Shown: one piece after another, positions 25,630 to 37,280 of the stretch | Position numbering within the stretch: the stretch's first letter is position 1 | How the letters are laid out: every line of letters starts with the position of its first letter | NCBI GenBank assembly: GCA_040954595.2 | Contig: CM082598.2 | Span: 9,238,001 to 9,302,000 of the forward strand | DNA from: Balanoglossus misakiensis | Taxonomy: Eukaryota; Hemichordata | DNA length: 64,000 bases | Direction of reading: 5' to 3' | Position numbers and translations under genes: made by a program | Notes under the pieces: generated by a model | What the model was told of the DNA's origin: nothing | The model's input: only the letters and a program-made list of their open reading frames with translations | Database searches by the model: none

Positions 25630-26023
25630 TAATGAGCAGCGCAACCACGAGTCGCTCGTCTTCATCAACACGAGTTTGTTGAACATTCAGCTCATTGCAG
25701 CTATTTTGGACACCTCCTTTCCTTTACACATTGTAGGCATTGGCCTTTCAACAGTTCCATTCCAATGTAACTTCACTAGGCTTCCTTATGCCCTTTTATT
25801 CTACTTGATATGTTATTTTCAATTTGGAAATTTTCATTTTCCTTTCAGTTTTTCAATTTCACATGTAGGTTCAAAATGTCACATTTCTACAGTTGATATG
25901 TCTGGTTTACCCAATATCTTTTTCCTTTGCTTTATTCTTTTTTTTAAATTTATTTTCCTTTATTTATGATCTATTATTTATTTAATTCCTTAAATTTTAC
26001 TTTCTGGCGGTAACTTCTCTGTT
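25630..26023. other. AT-rich DNA right of the satellite, no gene seen
   Basis: Unique-looking sequence with T-rich runs. A 97-codon frame here is composed of Phe/Leu/Ile from T-rich DNA and is not credible as a protein. Confidence 0.5.
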
Positions 26024-26460
26024 TGGCGGAGTCTTATTAAAGTACTTCCATTGAAAGTTGTCTTTGTACCTTTATTCATACAATCAAGGAGAGCAGTGGG
26101 TGGAATTTGCTACAAAATGTGCCATTTTAGTTAATTAGACCCCTGCGAAGGTTAGCCCCCTAGCGGTCACTTCATTCTTTGGGGATCTCTGCACACGTGA
26201 CTCACTCCTCTTCTGTAGCCGTACGTGTTAGGTCGTTCTAGCGACCTGGTCTTGATTTTCACCCACCCACCACTCCCATTAAAATGTGTGAGTTATTGCC
26301 CCTTTTATTATTTAGATTTATGTTTTCATTTGTTTCTATTCAACCATTATTGTATTGCTTGTATTGGCGGAGTCGTATTAAAGTACTTCCATTGTTACCA
26401 CCTGAAAGTTGTCTTTGTACCTTTATTCATACAATCAGGGAGAGCAGTAGGTGGAATTTT
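26024..26460. repeat. Direct repeat pair of about 90 bp
   Basis: 26024-26110 and 26366-26460 share GGCGGAGTC(T/G)TATTAAAG at the start and a block running to GAGAGCAGT(G/A)GGTGGAATTT; the second copy has about 10 extra bases in the middle. Between them GGTCGTTCTAGCGACC can form a 5-bp hairpin. They may be ends of a decayed element. Confidence 0.65.
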
Positions 26461-26464
26461 AATA

Positions 26465-26575
26465 AGTTGGATACTGGGCATATCATCATGTTTCAGCAAT
26501 TTGAATGATTAACTGCAGTAGATAAGAAATGTAATGAAAACACAGCGAAAAGTTACAGCAAATGGAGCTCTACAG
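26465..26575. repeat. Dispersed repeat, copy 1 (copy 2 at 54425-54540)
   Basis: The two regions share ATCAT, AACTGCAG(T/C)AGATA, TGAAAACA, GAAAAGTTACAGC(A/T)AATGGAG in the same order and orientation, at about 65% identity by eye. The family is not recognised. Confidence 0.45.
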
Positions 26576-27341
26576 AAACAACTTGATTGTATTCAGTGTG
26601 TGTTGTTATCCAATATAACTCAACGCTAACTCAACTACCTCTATCTTGGCCCCATCACATGTTACCCTATAGGCCTACCACAAAGAAATGTTTCGAAATT
26701 TTAGGTGCACACTGGTTATAACTATCATTGCATGTGCACATTATATATACACATACATAATGTCAACTTACTATCACACTTAGTAATCTACAGCCATTGA
26801 TTCTGTCGGGTAATCTTGTGTTGGTATAAGAGTCAGCAGCCCAGAAAATTGTTCACACTACAGTATTATCCACCGAGTTTGGGTGAGCAATGTTACAGAC
26901 TTGAAACACTGACTTCATGGTCCCTCCCTCTTTTATCCCCACCAAATTTTACCAGTATTTGACCTTGTTAGTTGTAACATTGGATAGAACGCTAGGTTGT
27001 CTAGTCTGAAAAGAACAAACCATATTGGCAAGTACAAAAAAACGAAAAATTTCCACTGTCTCGATAGAAACGTTACTTTTAGTTTAACAGACTGAAATCA
27101 AAAATCAAAATTTTATAAAGAAAACAGGAATATCATCATCAGAGGTCCTTATTCTTCAAGGAAAGGGTTATTACTTGTCATAAACTATTTCCCAGTTTCT
27201 GTGGGGAAATCAAAAGATACACTTGAGTTCATAAAACATACAACTCAATACTGTAGGTCATGGGAACACTTCCTTGCTGCATTTTATTACTAGCCAAGAA
27301 TTACAATGACTGCATTTTGAGAAGCTATGGCATTCACACTT
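26576..27341. other. No gene or structured repeat seen
   Basis: AT-rich sequence without long frames or clear internal repeats. Confidence 0.4.
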
Positions 27342-27560
27342 TCAACCATACATTGACCTTTCAAGACTATTTTGGACAGTAACAGCATCATCTTCAATTG
27401 CAACAGATGAAGGTAGCCTTATCTCTATATTGTGTTTGTTATTAGAGCGTGTGACTGCAAAATGAAATAGTAGATTTCTGCTAGCAAGTTGTAATGTCTC
27501 CCTATGGCTTTCTCTATCCTTGGCTTCACTTTGCAACCTGATTTTCAGTCTCTGAACCAT
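27342..27560 (-). CDS. Candidate terminal coding exon of an unrecognised coiled-coil protein
   Basis: A 72-codon frame ends in a stop at 27342. Its residues look protein-like: a charged helical stretch with coiled-coil spacing (MVQRLKIRLQSEAKDRESHR) followed by a less charged segment ending NSLERSMYG. The minus strand before the ATG ends in TTTATTTCAAAG, a weak but possible splice acceptor, so the ATG need not be the start. I do not recognise the family, saw no convincing upstream exon, and an ORF of this length can arise by chance. Confidence 0.3.
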   Translation of the reverse strand: MVQRLKIRLQSEAKDRESHRETLQLASRNLLFHFAVTRSNNKHNIEIRLPSSVAIEDDAVTVQNSLERSMYG

Positions 27561-29195
27561 CTTTGAAATAAATACAGCTGTTATATCTAGTCAATTAGGA
27601 ACCATGATATGAGATGAGCAGCAATGTTCATACAAAAAGCAGTGTTAAGAAAAGAAAAGTTTAAATCTGGAAATCATTCCAAGTTGACCTGTTACAAAAA
27701 TAAAGCTCTATAATATATCCGTATAATGTACATTACCACTCCATGCACCCACCCAGAGACATATTACACAGAGTACACATAATAGAACTTTGTACATGAA
27801 GATTGTATTCTGCTTGATTCTGCAAGTGATCCTTGCACTTTTCTTATGACCAGTATCAGAACTTTGATGGACAACACTGTTTCAGTTTATTTTCATTTAA
27901 CTTATTTTTAGCCGTGTCAATGAAGAGAGGATTTTTAGGTGAAATCCAATTAGTTAAAACGGCCATGTGTGAATTTTAAATGATCACCCACAACTGTTTT
28001 TAAACTTTTGCCACCCTTTGCAACCTTTGACCTGCCCAAGTTCAAAATGGCAGATTTGAATAAGGCTCGCTATTTGTACTGTTCATGATTTTCGTGCATT
28101 TTTTTATGCACAAGAAGGGAAAATGTGCATTACATTCAACATGAAGGATGAACTGATCAGCCCTGACCCCCCCCCCCCTTTCCTAACGCAACACAACTAA
28201 GTCAGCCCTGTGCAGACTTAACGTGTACACATTGGTTTTTCTACACCAGCCCAGGCCCAGCACTTGTGCTACACCACCGTGACGAGTATGGTTTGAACCC
28301 CTCCCCCAAGTGTTTTGCCCCCATTGCATCACATAACAAAGTTTTGAGCTTCTCTATATTTGTAGTCCTGAAGAGGTAACTCGCCGTTCTATGTGAATTG
28401 TGCAATATGCCTGGCTTTGATTCGCATAACAGTAAAGTAAATTTTCTGTCTTGAGTTGGGAGCAAGTCTGGTGGACAGCAATTTTCCCGAGGTTATCTTT
28501 CGCGCAGTTTTTATAGTCACATAACCCACTCTACTTTAGTCTCCATACCTACTCCAACAGGCCTGCATACCAAATACCACATTCAAATTTATATACATAC
28601 ACAATACAGGTTACTTTTACATGAGTAGCGGTTCATGTACTTTATTGGATGAACTGAAATTTTACCCCGCACCAAAACCCAGAGGTAAAACCCTTTTTTT
28701 CAAGTAAGGGAAACCCTCTGGGAAAGCGTAGGTATACAGATTCACCTAGTTTTCAAATGATTGTATTTAAATAAATGCCTCTTGAAAATCTAACTTTCAA
28801 ATGAACATGCTGATCTGGCATACAAAATAGTAGAAAAAGAAAGAATATCTTGAAAATTGTAAAATATCAAGCTAAATTTTGTATTTTAAGTTCAGGTAAA
28901 ACTGAAAAATATTACCTGTAAGTGTTGGTACAGAACATTGTTATTATTGGCAAATGCATTCAATTCTGGACTAGAATACAAATGTTAATAATAACAATGC
29001 TGATTATGAACACAAGAAATCCTGGTTCATACACAGACCAAAATAAATGGAAAAGTCATAAAATATTACAAATAGTTGAACTTCATTTATATGAGAATAA
29101 ATGTCATCCAAACTACATTCTATATATATTATCACTTTACAAGCAATTGCAAAATCATAAATTTCATATTCAAATAGGAAGAACAAAAAGAATAA
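27561..29195. other. No gene seen; poly-C tract near 28170
   Basis: AT-rich DNA with a run of about 13 C at 28168-28180. Short frames (for example near 28241-28465) show no recognisable composition. Confidence 0.4.
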
Positions 29196-30260
29196 CCATC
29201 AAATTGTTGAATACTGCACACACAAGTTGTGTCAAAAGTGACTAATGTACTGATCACGGGAAACTATTCTGGATTTGAAGGAAACCTTATCAGTTACAGC
29301 TACTGGGAAAACTTCATTGAAGATCCCCAAAGACATGTCAAGCAAAAGCCAATTAAAGTCTCATTTGATAAAGCCTTTGGATAAAGTTCGTCATTAAAGA
29401 GATTGAGGAAAAGGGACACAGAGATGAATGTTCAAATGCATGATAACTGAAAACTGACTGTGTATAAAATATAGGAAACTTTTAAAAGGAAGTAATAGAA
29501 AACTTTTTAAAATAAAAGTAAATATCACAGTGAAAAGTTTTTGTTGTTCAAAAAGTGTAAATAATGTGTTGCCTGTAAGCCATGATGCATGATCTCCATG
29601 CTAATTAATTTATGAGCGAATTTACTGCTTTTATGCCCCCCCCCCCCGAAATACAAACAAAACAATCATACATATATGGCTTCTACAAACACATTATTTA
29701 TGTTTTCATAAAGGAAATTTTCATCAATAAAATCAACAGACTGTAAACACTCACACAATGCATATGCACAGTGAAACCTGTCTATTAAGGACCTCTGAGA
29801 CCAGAAAATCTGTCCTTAGTAGACAGGTGTCCCTAATAGACTGGAAATATTCTATTTAAAGTATGACTTGTCTTGAAAAATCTGTCCTTAATAGAGACGT
29901 ATCCTAAGTAGAGAGGTGTCCGTAAGGACAGATTTCACTGTATGCAAAATGTGTAAAATAATCTGAACAAAAACACAAACATACACACACACATCAAAAA
30001 TCGTATATCAAAATCTTAACTCACTATGTCATCACCGAGTAAATTTGATTTACCAGTATATCAAACTGTTGAACACTGCACACACATACGAAAAGCAACT
30101 AATGAACTGATCCCAGGAAACTACACTGGACTTGAAGGATCTATTGCAATTTTTTTTCATCATCAAATTGGGTTAGTTATGTATATGGTATTCTCAAATA
30201 TATTGCAAATTGAAACCTTCTCATCTGTTATAGCCATTGGGAAAACTTCATTAAAGACAT
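29196..30260. repeat. Diverged direct duplication with about 865 bp offset
   Basis: 29196-29322 and 30060-30260 share, in order, TGTTGAA(T/C)ACTGCACACACA, AACTAATG(T/A)ACTGATC, GGAAACTA, TTGAAGGA and TGGGAAAACTTCATT. The second copy carries extra sequence in the middle. The short plus-strand frames here are not conserved between copies. Confidence 0.6.
29769..29940. mobile_element. Small inverted-repeat element (MITE), 172 bp
   Basis: Ends are CAGTGAAACCTGTC and GACAGATTTCACTG, inverted with one mismatch. Both flanks read TATGCA (29763-29768 and 29941-29946), a likely target duplication. The interior repeats CTGTCCTTA(G/A)TAGA twice. A related sequence is at 51341. Confidence 0.7.
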
Positions 30261-30345
30261 ACCCTCTAACACTGAGGAAAAATATACAGAAAGACATGAA
30301 TGTTAAAATGTTCACACACACACATACATAATTTTTATTTATAAT

Positions 30346-31090
30346 ATGGGAAAGTACATTGGAGGAAGCGAAAACAGCGCGCACAAAGATATAGATGAGT
30401 TGAAGAGGGACTGCAATCTTGTGACTTCTTCTGCAAGGATGGTGAACCTGCTTCATCAGATAGCAACCACAGAGGACTCCCAGACGTCAACAAAAATGGC
30501 AGTGTACAACGTGTGTATCATCAGCACTCTCCGCAATGGCAGCAAAACATGGAGGACCAACTCGAAACAGGAGCACTAACTGAATAGCTTCCATCTGCAT
30601 TATCTTCGCTATATCCTTGGCATCCACTGGAGTGACACAAATTCCAATGCCAAGGTCCTAGAGCGTGCTATCACATTCACACACTTCTTAGGTAATGCAG
30701 AATTCGGTGGCTAGGCCATGTGCAAGGATGGAGGATGGACACATTCCCCAAAGAAAAGAGATAGTCGCCCCCATCATGGCTACAAAGATGTCTGCAAGCG
30801 TGACATGAAAGCCCTGGACATCAACACAGAGAATTGGGAAGAGGTTAAGGCAGTGTTCTTCACAAGCAGCTGAAGTCATGGAGAGGAAGAAATCCTGACC
30901 ACAGCCAGTGAAAAGAGAGCCAAGCAGAAGGCATGCACCCAAGAAGATACCCAAACAAGTCACATCAGCAGCAAATATGGCAGAGAGATTGCCACTCCCG
31001 CATCTGACTAAAAGCCACAGCTGTCGCTGTCGCAACATCATGACTTTCTCTTTCACAATATCCATAGTCGGTACCGACTGACAGAGGCCT
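30346..31090 (+). pseudogene. 3' end of a non-LTR retrotransposon (LINE) reverse transcriptase, decayed
   Basis: Conceptual reading in shifting frames gives the C-terminal region of a LINE polyprotein: YIGGSENSAHKDIDELKR, then MAVYNVCIISTLRNGSKTW, NSFHLHYLRYILGIHWSD, YKDVCKRDMKALDIN, and near 30990 a frameshifted zinc-binding tail with GRDCHSRI. This order (thumb region, LRRILGI block, CCHH-like tail) is known from RTE/jockey-like elements of invertebrates. Stops and frameshifts at about 30580, 30710 and 30870 make it a pseudogene. The N-terminal endonuclease and catalytic core are absent, as expected for 5' truncation. A 208-codon minus-strand frame over the same DNA is a shadow. Confidence 0.8.
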
Positions 31091-31300
31091 ACTGACACAT
31101 AGGAATTCAAAAATACAACCATGTCAATCAGAGATACCAAAAATGAACCCTGAACACCCAAAACATCATGAAAATTCAAAATACAAAAATATAAGCAAAA
31201 TACAGCCATGGCAGTCCCAGTTGTCAAAATACAAGCACAGAACTCCCAAACACCCAAAAATTCATGAAATTCAAACCCACAAAAATGAATAGCAATCACA
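31091..31300. repeat. Two-copy tandem repeat, about 95 bp period
   Basis: The block CCCAAAA(C/A)ATTCATGAAA... followed by ACAAAAAT occurs near 31158 and 31252. It is probably the untranslated tail of the LINE or a local duplication. Confidence 0.5.
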
Positions 31301-31469
31301 TATGCCCAATACAACTACTGAAGTCCAAGATAACCAGTTCAACAATAAAACACCCAGACACAAAAATTGGTGTCTTGCCATGCAACATCTGAAAAGGTTT
31401 GGGCAGTCATAAGTAACTGCTTATCAAGACGCTCTACAGAATCAAAGTAATTTGGATCACTCACACAAA

Positions 31470-31740
31470 TATACATTATACATGCACGAAGGCACAGAAA
31501 CAAATATACATACATACATGCATACATACATACCCAGGTATATGCATACATACCGGTACACACACAAACACAGAAATGCATTTAAAAATATAAACAAAAT
31601 AAGTGAATGAATGGATGGATGGATGGATAAGCAAACAAATAATAAAAAAATAAAAACATATGTGAATGAATGAATGAATAAATGAATGAATGGATGGATG
31701 GATGAAAGAACAAATAAACACAAGACAATATAAACAAATA
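31470..31740. repeat. Microsatellite cluster (TACA, GGAT and GAAT units)
   Basis: Runs of TACATACA (31500-31560), GGATGGAT (31612-31630, 31690-31705) and GAATGAAT (31660-31690), plus AACAAATA stretches. Frames of 80-88 codons here are simple-repeat artefacts. Confidence 0.9.
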
Positions 31741-31769
31741 AATAAACAAATTATACCTGCAAGCAGGAT

Positions 31770-33060
31770 TGATGGGTCCTATTGTTAGGTATGCTCCTAA
31801 TTAATTAGGTCAACATAGGGTCAAGGGGGTTCTGAGATTTAACCGTCAGGTCATGTGACTAATTAAAAATTCAAGGTTCAATGGACATCTACTCATTGAC
31901 CTCGACCACTCATGCAAGTTTGAGAAGTGTACTTGCAGTGGTTTCAGAGATCCAGGCCATCAAGAATTCAAAAAATAAGAAAGAAGTGGAAAGAACAAAA
32001 AAGCCTATAAAAGCCAATGGCTTTGGCCCCTAATAACAAACAAACAATAAAATTAAAGCTGCATGCACCCTTGAAGGGGCCCAAGCATATGAACCAAATA
32101 CAAGAAAGTCAAGGGTCAAGCCAATGTCAACAAAATTTTGATGCCACAGGGATTATGTTAAACAATAAATTTAGAATTAGATATGCACATATTTAATGAG
32201 GTCAAGGGGGTCCTTAAATTAACCATCAATTTATAGTTCCTTACTAGTACATGTTAACGAAAATCTGTACAGACATGTTTGCTTTAATCCCACCAAACAT
32301 GACACTGTTAGGTCTTATAGTTATGCAGTAATACACATTTACGTGATACTAGGGTCAAAGGTTATGGAGGTCACGTGACATACAAGGGGGAGAGGGGTAT
32401 TGGCAAAATGATTTCTTCCCATAATGCCACCTGTCCACCAAAAATCAGCTTTCTATGTCTATTTGTATGCATGGAATTAAATACATGCATAATTAATGTT
32501 GGTCAAAGGTCAAGGGATAACCCCAAAATTTGCATGTTCCTCCTATACCTGTATATGTCAAAAAACTAGTCCCTGGTTCTATTGGCTACCCTATAATTAG
32601 ACATGCATTTATCCAATGGGGGTCAAAGTTCAGGGGGTAACCCCCAAATTTGGCTTTTATTTTGGTCTCATTCCGGTCACTGGTCAACAGCTTGCTGCCC
32701 AGAATGCCAGAATAAGATGTCACCATAGCTTAACTGTAAAGGTATAGGCCTATGGCTGGGTCAAAGGTCATGTAAAAATTCTCAAAATTCAAATTGACTA
32801 TGACCTTGAAATTTGGCATGTAGGATACTGGCCATAATGGTGTACAAGGCAAGATAACAGAATTTTGTTCCTCATTTCTGATGCAAAGGAGGTCCAATTG
32901 AAATTTCAATCCAAGATGGCCACTAGGCTACGTGACTAATTACAAATTCATAAGTGTTATGCACAAGATTTGTAGATTCACATTTAAGTTCTAGCTTTAT
33001 AAAAAAAATACACAAAAAGATTCAAATAAAAATAATAAGCTCACACCTATAAATCCCCTT
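31770..33060. repeat. Degenerate repeat field rich in GGTCA half-sites
   Basis: At least eight variants of a motif like GGTCAAAGGTCAAGGG occur (near 31807, 31846, 32105, 32196, 32351, 32502, 32619, 32758), often after an A(A/T)TTAGA(T/C)ATGCA block and before TAACC(C)CAAATTT. The spacing is irregular. It looks like a dispersed repeat with internal degenerate units; no protein-coding frame was seen. Confidence 0.65.
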
Positions 33061-33542
33061 TGGCTATGAAAAATTCCTATGGCAGTGAGTGCCAATTTTG
33101 TATCATATTGCTATTAAACCTCTAATTCTTCTACATTAATGAATCATTTATGTACAATACTAGAAAACCATGCCCATATACAAAAATGGAAAAAATGATA
33201 ATTGAAGTTAATAGAGAGAGCAAGTCAAACCAATGTGCAATGGTGTGTACTCTTAATTGTCTTGTTAGCTCTTTAAACACAACTGTTTCACACAAGTTTA
33301 ATACCAATATTTTTCTGCAATTTTTTTTCAAGGTATTTATTCAGTAATTCAATTTTTCATGAGTCTTTTGCAGCTCCTATTGTTTTGATTTTATGAGCCC
33401 CTGATTTAACAGGGATGCGAAAAGTTCACAAATAAATAAATAATGAATACCAAAATAATGCTGTCATTTATTTACCATTCAGCTTATTGAAAGTTTACCT
33501 GGGTGCAATTATGCGTTGTATTTTTAGGCTAAATGGTAAACA

Positions 33543-33641
33543 CCTGAAGGTTGCTGTTTCCAGTGCAATTAGTCTTAATTTACACACAGTGCTTGTTACG
33601 CGCAATGCTTATTGTGCCTAGAGGACCCAACAACCTTCAGG
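33543..33641. repeat. Short inverted repeat
   Basis: CCTGAAGGTTG (33543-33553) and CAACCTTCAGG (33631-33641) are exact inverted copies 77 bp apart. No target duplication was found. Confidence 0.5.
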
Positions 33642-33667
33642 TTATGCTGAACAAATTGTAATGATAA

Positions 33668-33770
33668 TTTAGGACTGCAATAAAAAATAGGATGGGATTT
33701 TAGGACTGCAATAAAGTGATAAGATTGGATTTTAGGACTGCAATAAAAATACGATGGGATTTATTTGAAA
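33668..33770. repeat. Three-copy minisatellite, about 32 bp
   Basis: TTTAGGACTGCAATAAA is repeated at about 33668, 33700 and 33733, with GATGGGATT or GATTGGATT between copies. Confidence 0.85.
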
Positions 33771-33862
33771 GTATTCTATTTCAATGTCAAACTTGAAGTA
33801 GTGTTGGCATACTGAAATGTACACATTGCAATTTAATTTTAACCTGCTCCCTCTCTCTCCAG

Positions 33863-34009
33863 GACACAATCACCAAAAAAATGCTACAAGAATATTACAT
33901 TTGTAATATGGATCATATAACTCAGGTTGGGATCGTTCAATGTTCAATATCAACTCATGGTGGAAGTTCTGTCCTTGAAATGACGATGAAATCAAACACA
34001 GTTTGTTGA
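33863..34009 (+). CDS. Weak candidate terminal exon
   Basis: A strong acceptor-like tract (CTCCCTCTCTCTCCAG) precedes a frame open for 48 codons and ending in TGA, starting DTITKKMLQEYY. I see no domain and no partner exons. It may be chance. Confidence 0.15.
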   Translation, partial: DTITKKMLQEYYICNMDHITQVGIVQCSISTHGGSSVLEMTMKSNTVC

Positions 34010-34419
34010 AGTCAGTAACACACAGCATCCAATGCACCAGCTTTTGAATTCATACATGTATCCTCTTCTTTCCTATAAACAGAAAGAGGACATCACACTT
34101 ACCTTGTATTGATTTATTAAAGTAACAAAGAGACATTAACTTCCACACAGAAACAAAAATGTGCTCCTGTCAAACACTGAACAGGGAATAAAAAAAGAGG
34201 CCCAGGAAGTGACAAAATCCAATCAGGTAATTTCTTGATCACTATTCAATATGGTGGTTGGTGCCCATTGACTGCCAAACATGTCATAAGAAAGTATATT
34301 TCAACAAGCCTGAAGAGAAGCTATCAATCATGAGTGACACAGTCTTGTCAATGATATAGTCCCCACTGTATTATTTTAATACATTGAAATAAAAATTGAC
34401 ATGCACGTACATCAGAGTA
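34010..34419. other. No gene seen
   Basis: AT-rich stretch between a weak exon candidate and the pogo-like element; no frame or repeat stands out. Confidence 0.4.
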
Positions 34420-35293
34420 CAGTGAACCGTTGATTATCTGAACAGGTAGGGGGATGTACAGGCTTTTGGTTCAGATATGCAATCGGTTCGGATATGCAAT
34501 CTTAAGGCCCAAAGGGGGGGGGGGGTCACATTCAGGTCATATCTCACATATACATGTATAGGTACATGAACCTGTACCATAGTAGACAAGACACATCATT
34601 TTCCTTTCTATTTTTATTTCTAAGTAAATTTTGAAGCATTTTGAAAATTGTACTAAGCAAAGTAATAAGATAATTGATAAAAAAAAGAATGACGGTGTTG
34701 AGGTCGATAACGTGACGCTTGCGTTTCATTGATGACGCAGCCATGATGACATAGACTGTTATGGCGGATGCAGAGCGATGCTGGTTCGACGATGTTACAA
34801 GATCACTACTGGAAATTACAAAATGGTGTCATTTCCCAAAACCCACTTCTACCTAACCAGTTAACACTTTTAGGTTTTGACGAAATGCTGCAAAATGCCG
34901 CAAACGTTTAAAGAAGAAGTCGGCCACCAGTCGTAACCTTTCAGCAAGGCCGACAAATCGTATGCGGCTGAACGAACCATGCCATTGTTGAGCTGTTCAT
35001 TTTCACATCTCTTGCGATTGCATCCAAATGATTCATACCCGAGGATACAAAACATTAACACTTTCAGAATCAAAACAAAAGTCTAATGGGCGGTAAAGTT
35101 GTTTAAAGAAATAACTTCATTAAAGAGGAAGGTGCTGTACTATTATGCCATCCTCTGACAGCCAGGGCCGTGAATATCAAACAATGATTAAGCAAGGTAT
35201 ACGCCTACATGTAGACTTTGCGGGGAACACAGAGTGAGTTCAGATAGCCGAACAATGCGGATAATCAACATTCGGATAATCGACGGTTTACTG
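34420..35293. mobile_element. Pogo/Tc1-mariner-like non-autonomous DNA transposon, 874 bp
   Basis: Terminal inverted repeats of about 24 bp: left CAGTGAACCGTTGATTATCT, right (reverse strand) CAGTAAACCGTCGATTATCC, differing at about four positions. The element is flanked by TA on both sides (34418-34419 and 35294-35295), the usual duplication for this superfamily. Subterminal GGATATGCAATC / CGGATAATC motifs repeat near each end. Frames of up to 67 codons inside show no transposase motif, so it would need a transposase from elsewhere. Confidence 0.85.
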
Positions 35294-35402
35294 TACATCA
35301 TGGTTGTATGAAGTCAGAACAGAATCATTTCAAGCATGTCTGACATATGGCTCTGCACTTGAATTGTTTGTGTGAAAAAGATGGTTGCCTGATGACCACA
35401 CA

Positions 35403-35585
35403 GCGTTATCAGGATACTTACTTGAATGTAGTGGTGTAGTCTCAGTTCATAGATGCTTGCAGTGTTGTTGTTACTGTTCCATCTAGAAGTTGTGTACGAT
35501 GCTTGTTGCTAATGACATGGTTGTTGTTACTGTTCCGTCTAGAATCTGTGTGATTTGCATATTCTTTAACCCATCAACCATAACA
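35403..35585 (+). repeat. Left LTR of the decayed gypsy element
   Basis: It aligns with 38673-38836; TTGTTGTTACTGTTCC occurs twice here because of an internal duplication. It ends CCATAACA before the presumed primer-binding region. The LTRs are very short (under 200 bp). Confidence 0.65.
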
Positions 35586-35689
35586 TCAGAAGAGGTGACA
35601 GAAGTCTGGGGAGGTTAATAGACAGCAACAACTTGTGATTAGCAGGATTTTTTACACAAGATACGCAGACATTAAGTGCTATGGAGGAG

Positions 35690-37160
35690 TACCAACTTAC
35701 CATCGTCAAAATGTAGTATTGTCAGGACTCACTGAAGTCGAAGAAATAGAAGATGACATTCAGTGTTTTGGATGCAGTGACACTAATGGATGAAGCACTG
35801 ACAGACCATGACAAGAACTTGATACAACCTCAAACTGAACAAAAAGAAGTCACGCTAAGACAAAAGGAATACTTCCCTTCCATAGGTCAACTACTCACTG
35901 GAGATGGATATCAGACAGATCCTGCTCAGGTGTCAGCAATTCTCAATGCTACAACCACGTGACAAAAAGGGAATTAATACAGCACCTATTGGTTTTTGTC
36001 AACTATATACCTCTCGCAATTCATGCCAAAGCTATCAGAGATATGTGAACCACTATGCAAAGTAATTGAGAAGAAAGTTGAATTCATATGGGAGAGTCAA
36101 CAGGCAGAGGTTTTAGCTACCATACAGCAGATGATCAGGACAACACCGGTATTCAAGTACTGTGATGTTTACAGTAACGTGACCATACAGTGTGATGCGT
36201 CAGAATTTGGATTAGGATCATGCCACACTACTTCAGGATAGACAGCCAGTGGCATTTGCATCAAGGTCACTGTCACTAACCGAACGTAGATATACTGAGA
36301 TCGCAAAAGAATGTTTGGCTATTGTTTATGTATGCTACAGATTCGATCATTTAAAAACAACATGGAAATATAACTTGCAATATCCGATGCCTGCCAGGTT
36401 CAAAGATTTATATCCCAAATATATGCTGAGCTGAGCCTGTGAACAAGGCAATTACAATCAAAGAGAGAAAGAAGTGTAGTCCAGAGTATCAAATTTTCTA
36501 GATGACTGAGGAAAATCAACTTGACTCCATGCATCTGTCAGAAGGCATACACCACCAAGTCAAGCCTACTTTGCATTGCAAGCTCAGCTTTATGTGCACA
36601 ATGATGACAGGCTTGCCACACTCACAGGAAGATGTTCTGATTAGCATCCAGGAACTTCTGGAACTTCACACATGAATTAACTGCACAATATGGGGTTATG
36701 TTCAAAGGGATAAAAGTGATCATACCAATGTCTATATGTCAACGATGATCACAAGAGCACAAACTAGCCACCTTGGATTTGACGATTGCAAAGAGCATGT
36801 GATGTTCTTTTTTGGTCAGGAATGACAGGGGAAATCACAGAAATGTGCAGCAATTTTCTATCTATGGTAAACAACAGAAGGGGCCCATCATGTCACATTG
36901 ATGTCCAGAAGAATAAGAACCACTATGCCAACATCACAGTCACTTCTGAAGCCTCATGTCATAGACGATGTGTCAGAAAATATCAGAAGCAAGAAATAGA
37001 TGGCCAAAGCTTACAACAATTATACCAAACCTCTACCAGCTTTGGAGATAGGTGATACCAATAGACTACAGCCAGTACAACCAAGAGCTCCATGGCAAAG
37101 AGGATCATGAGTTGCCAAAGTCCGTCCATGGGCGTTCGTATCAGAGAAATGACAGATTCA
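35690..37160 (+). pseudogene. Gypsy pol remnant: RT end, RNase H, integrase zinc domain and C-terminus
   Basis: Fragments in order, in different frames: VTLRQKEYFPSIGQLLTGDG (35850-35910, RT thumb entry, normally KEVTFLG...), a QFMPKLSEICEPLCK block (36020), TIQCDASEFGLG (36190, RNase H start), AFASRSLSLTERRYTEIAKE (36250, RNase H tethering block), HLGFDDCKRACDVLFWSGMT (36765-36825, integrase H2C2 region) and an integrase C-terminal stretch around 37000-37140. Stops at about 35960, 36240 and 36434 plus frameshifts inactivate it, and the integrase DDE core is missing between about 36890 and 36960. It is unrelated in sequence detail to the minus-strand gypsy at the left edge. Confidence 0.85.
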
Positions 37161-37280
37161 TTTGATCACATACCAATCTGATTAAAATCAGATGTAGGGA
37201 ACGGCGACCAACATCTGACCAACTCTCACTGGAGCTCCCGTTGAAATCGCGCATTCCGACCCGGCCAATCAGATTGCGTG

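Noticed and set aside
5152-25648. About 30 recurring frames of 62-97 codons on both strands across the satellite
   Set aside because: They are the same two-monomer stretch read again and again; frames vanish with single indels, and the 97-bp unit is not a multiple of three.
30688-31314. 208-codon minus-strand frame
   Set aside because: It lies antisense to the LINE relic, which has recognisable motifs on the plus strand.
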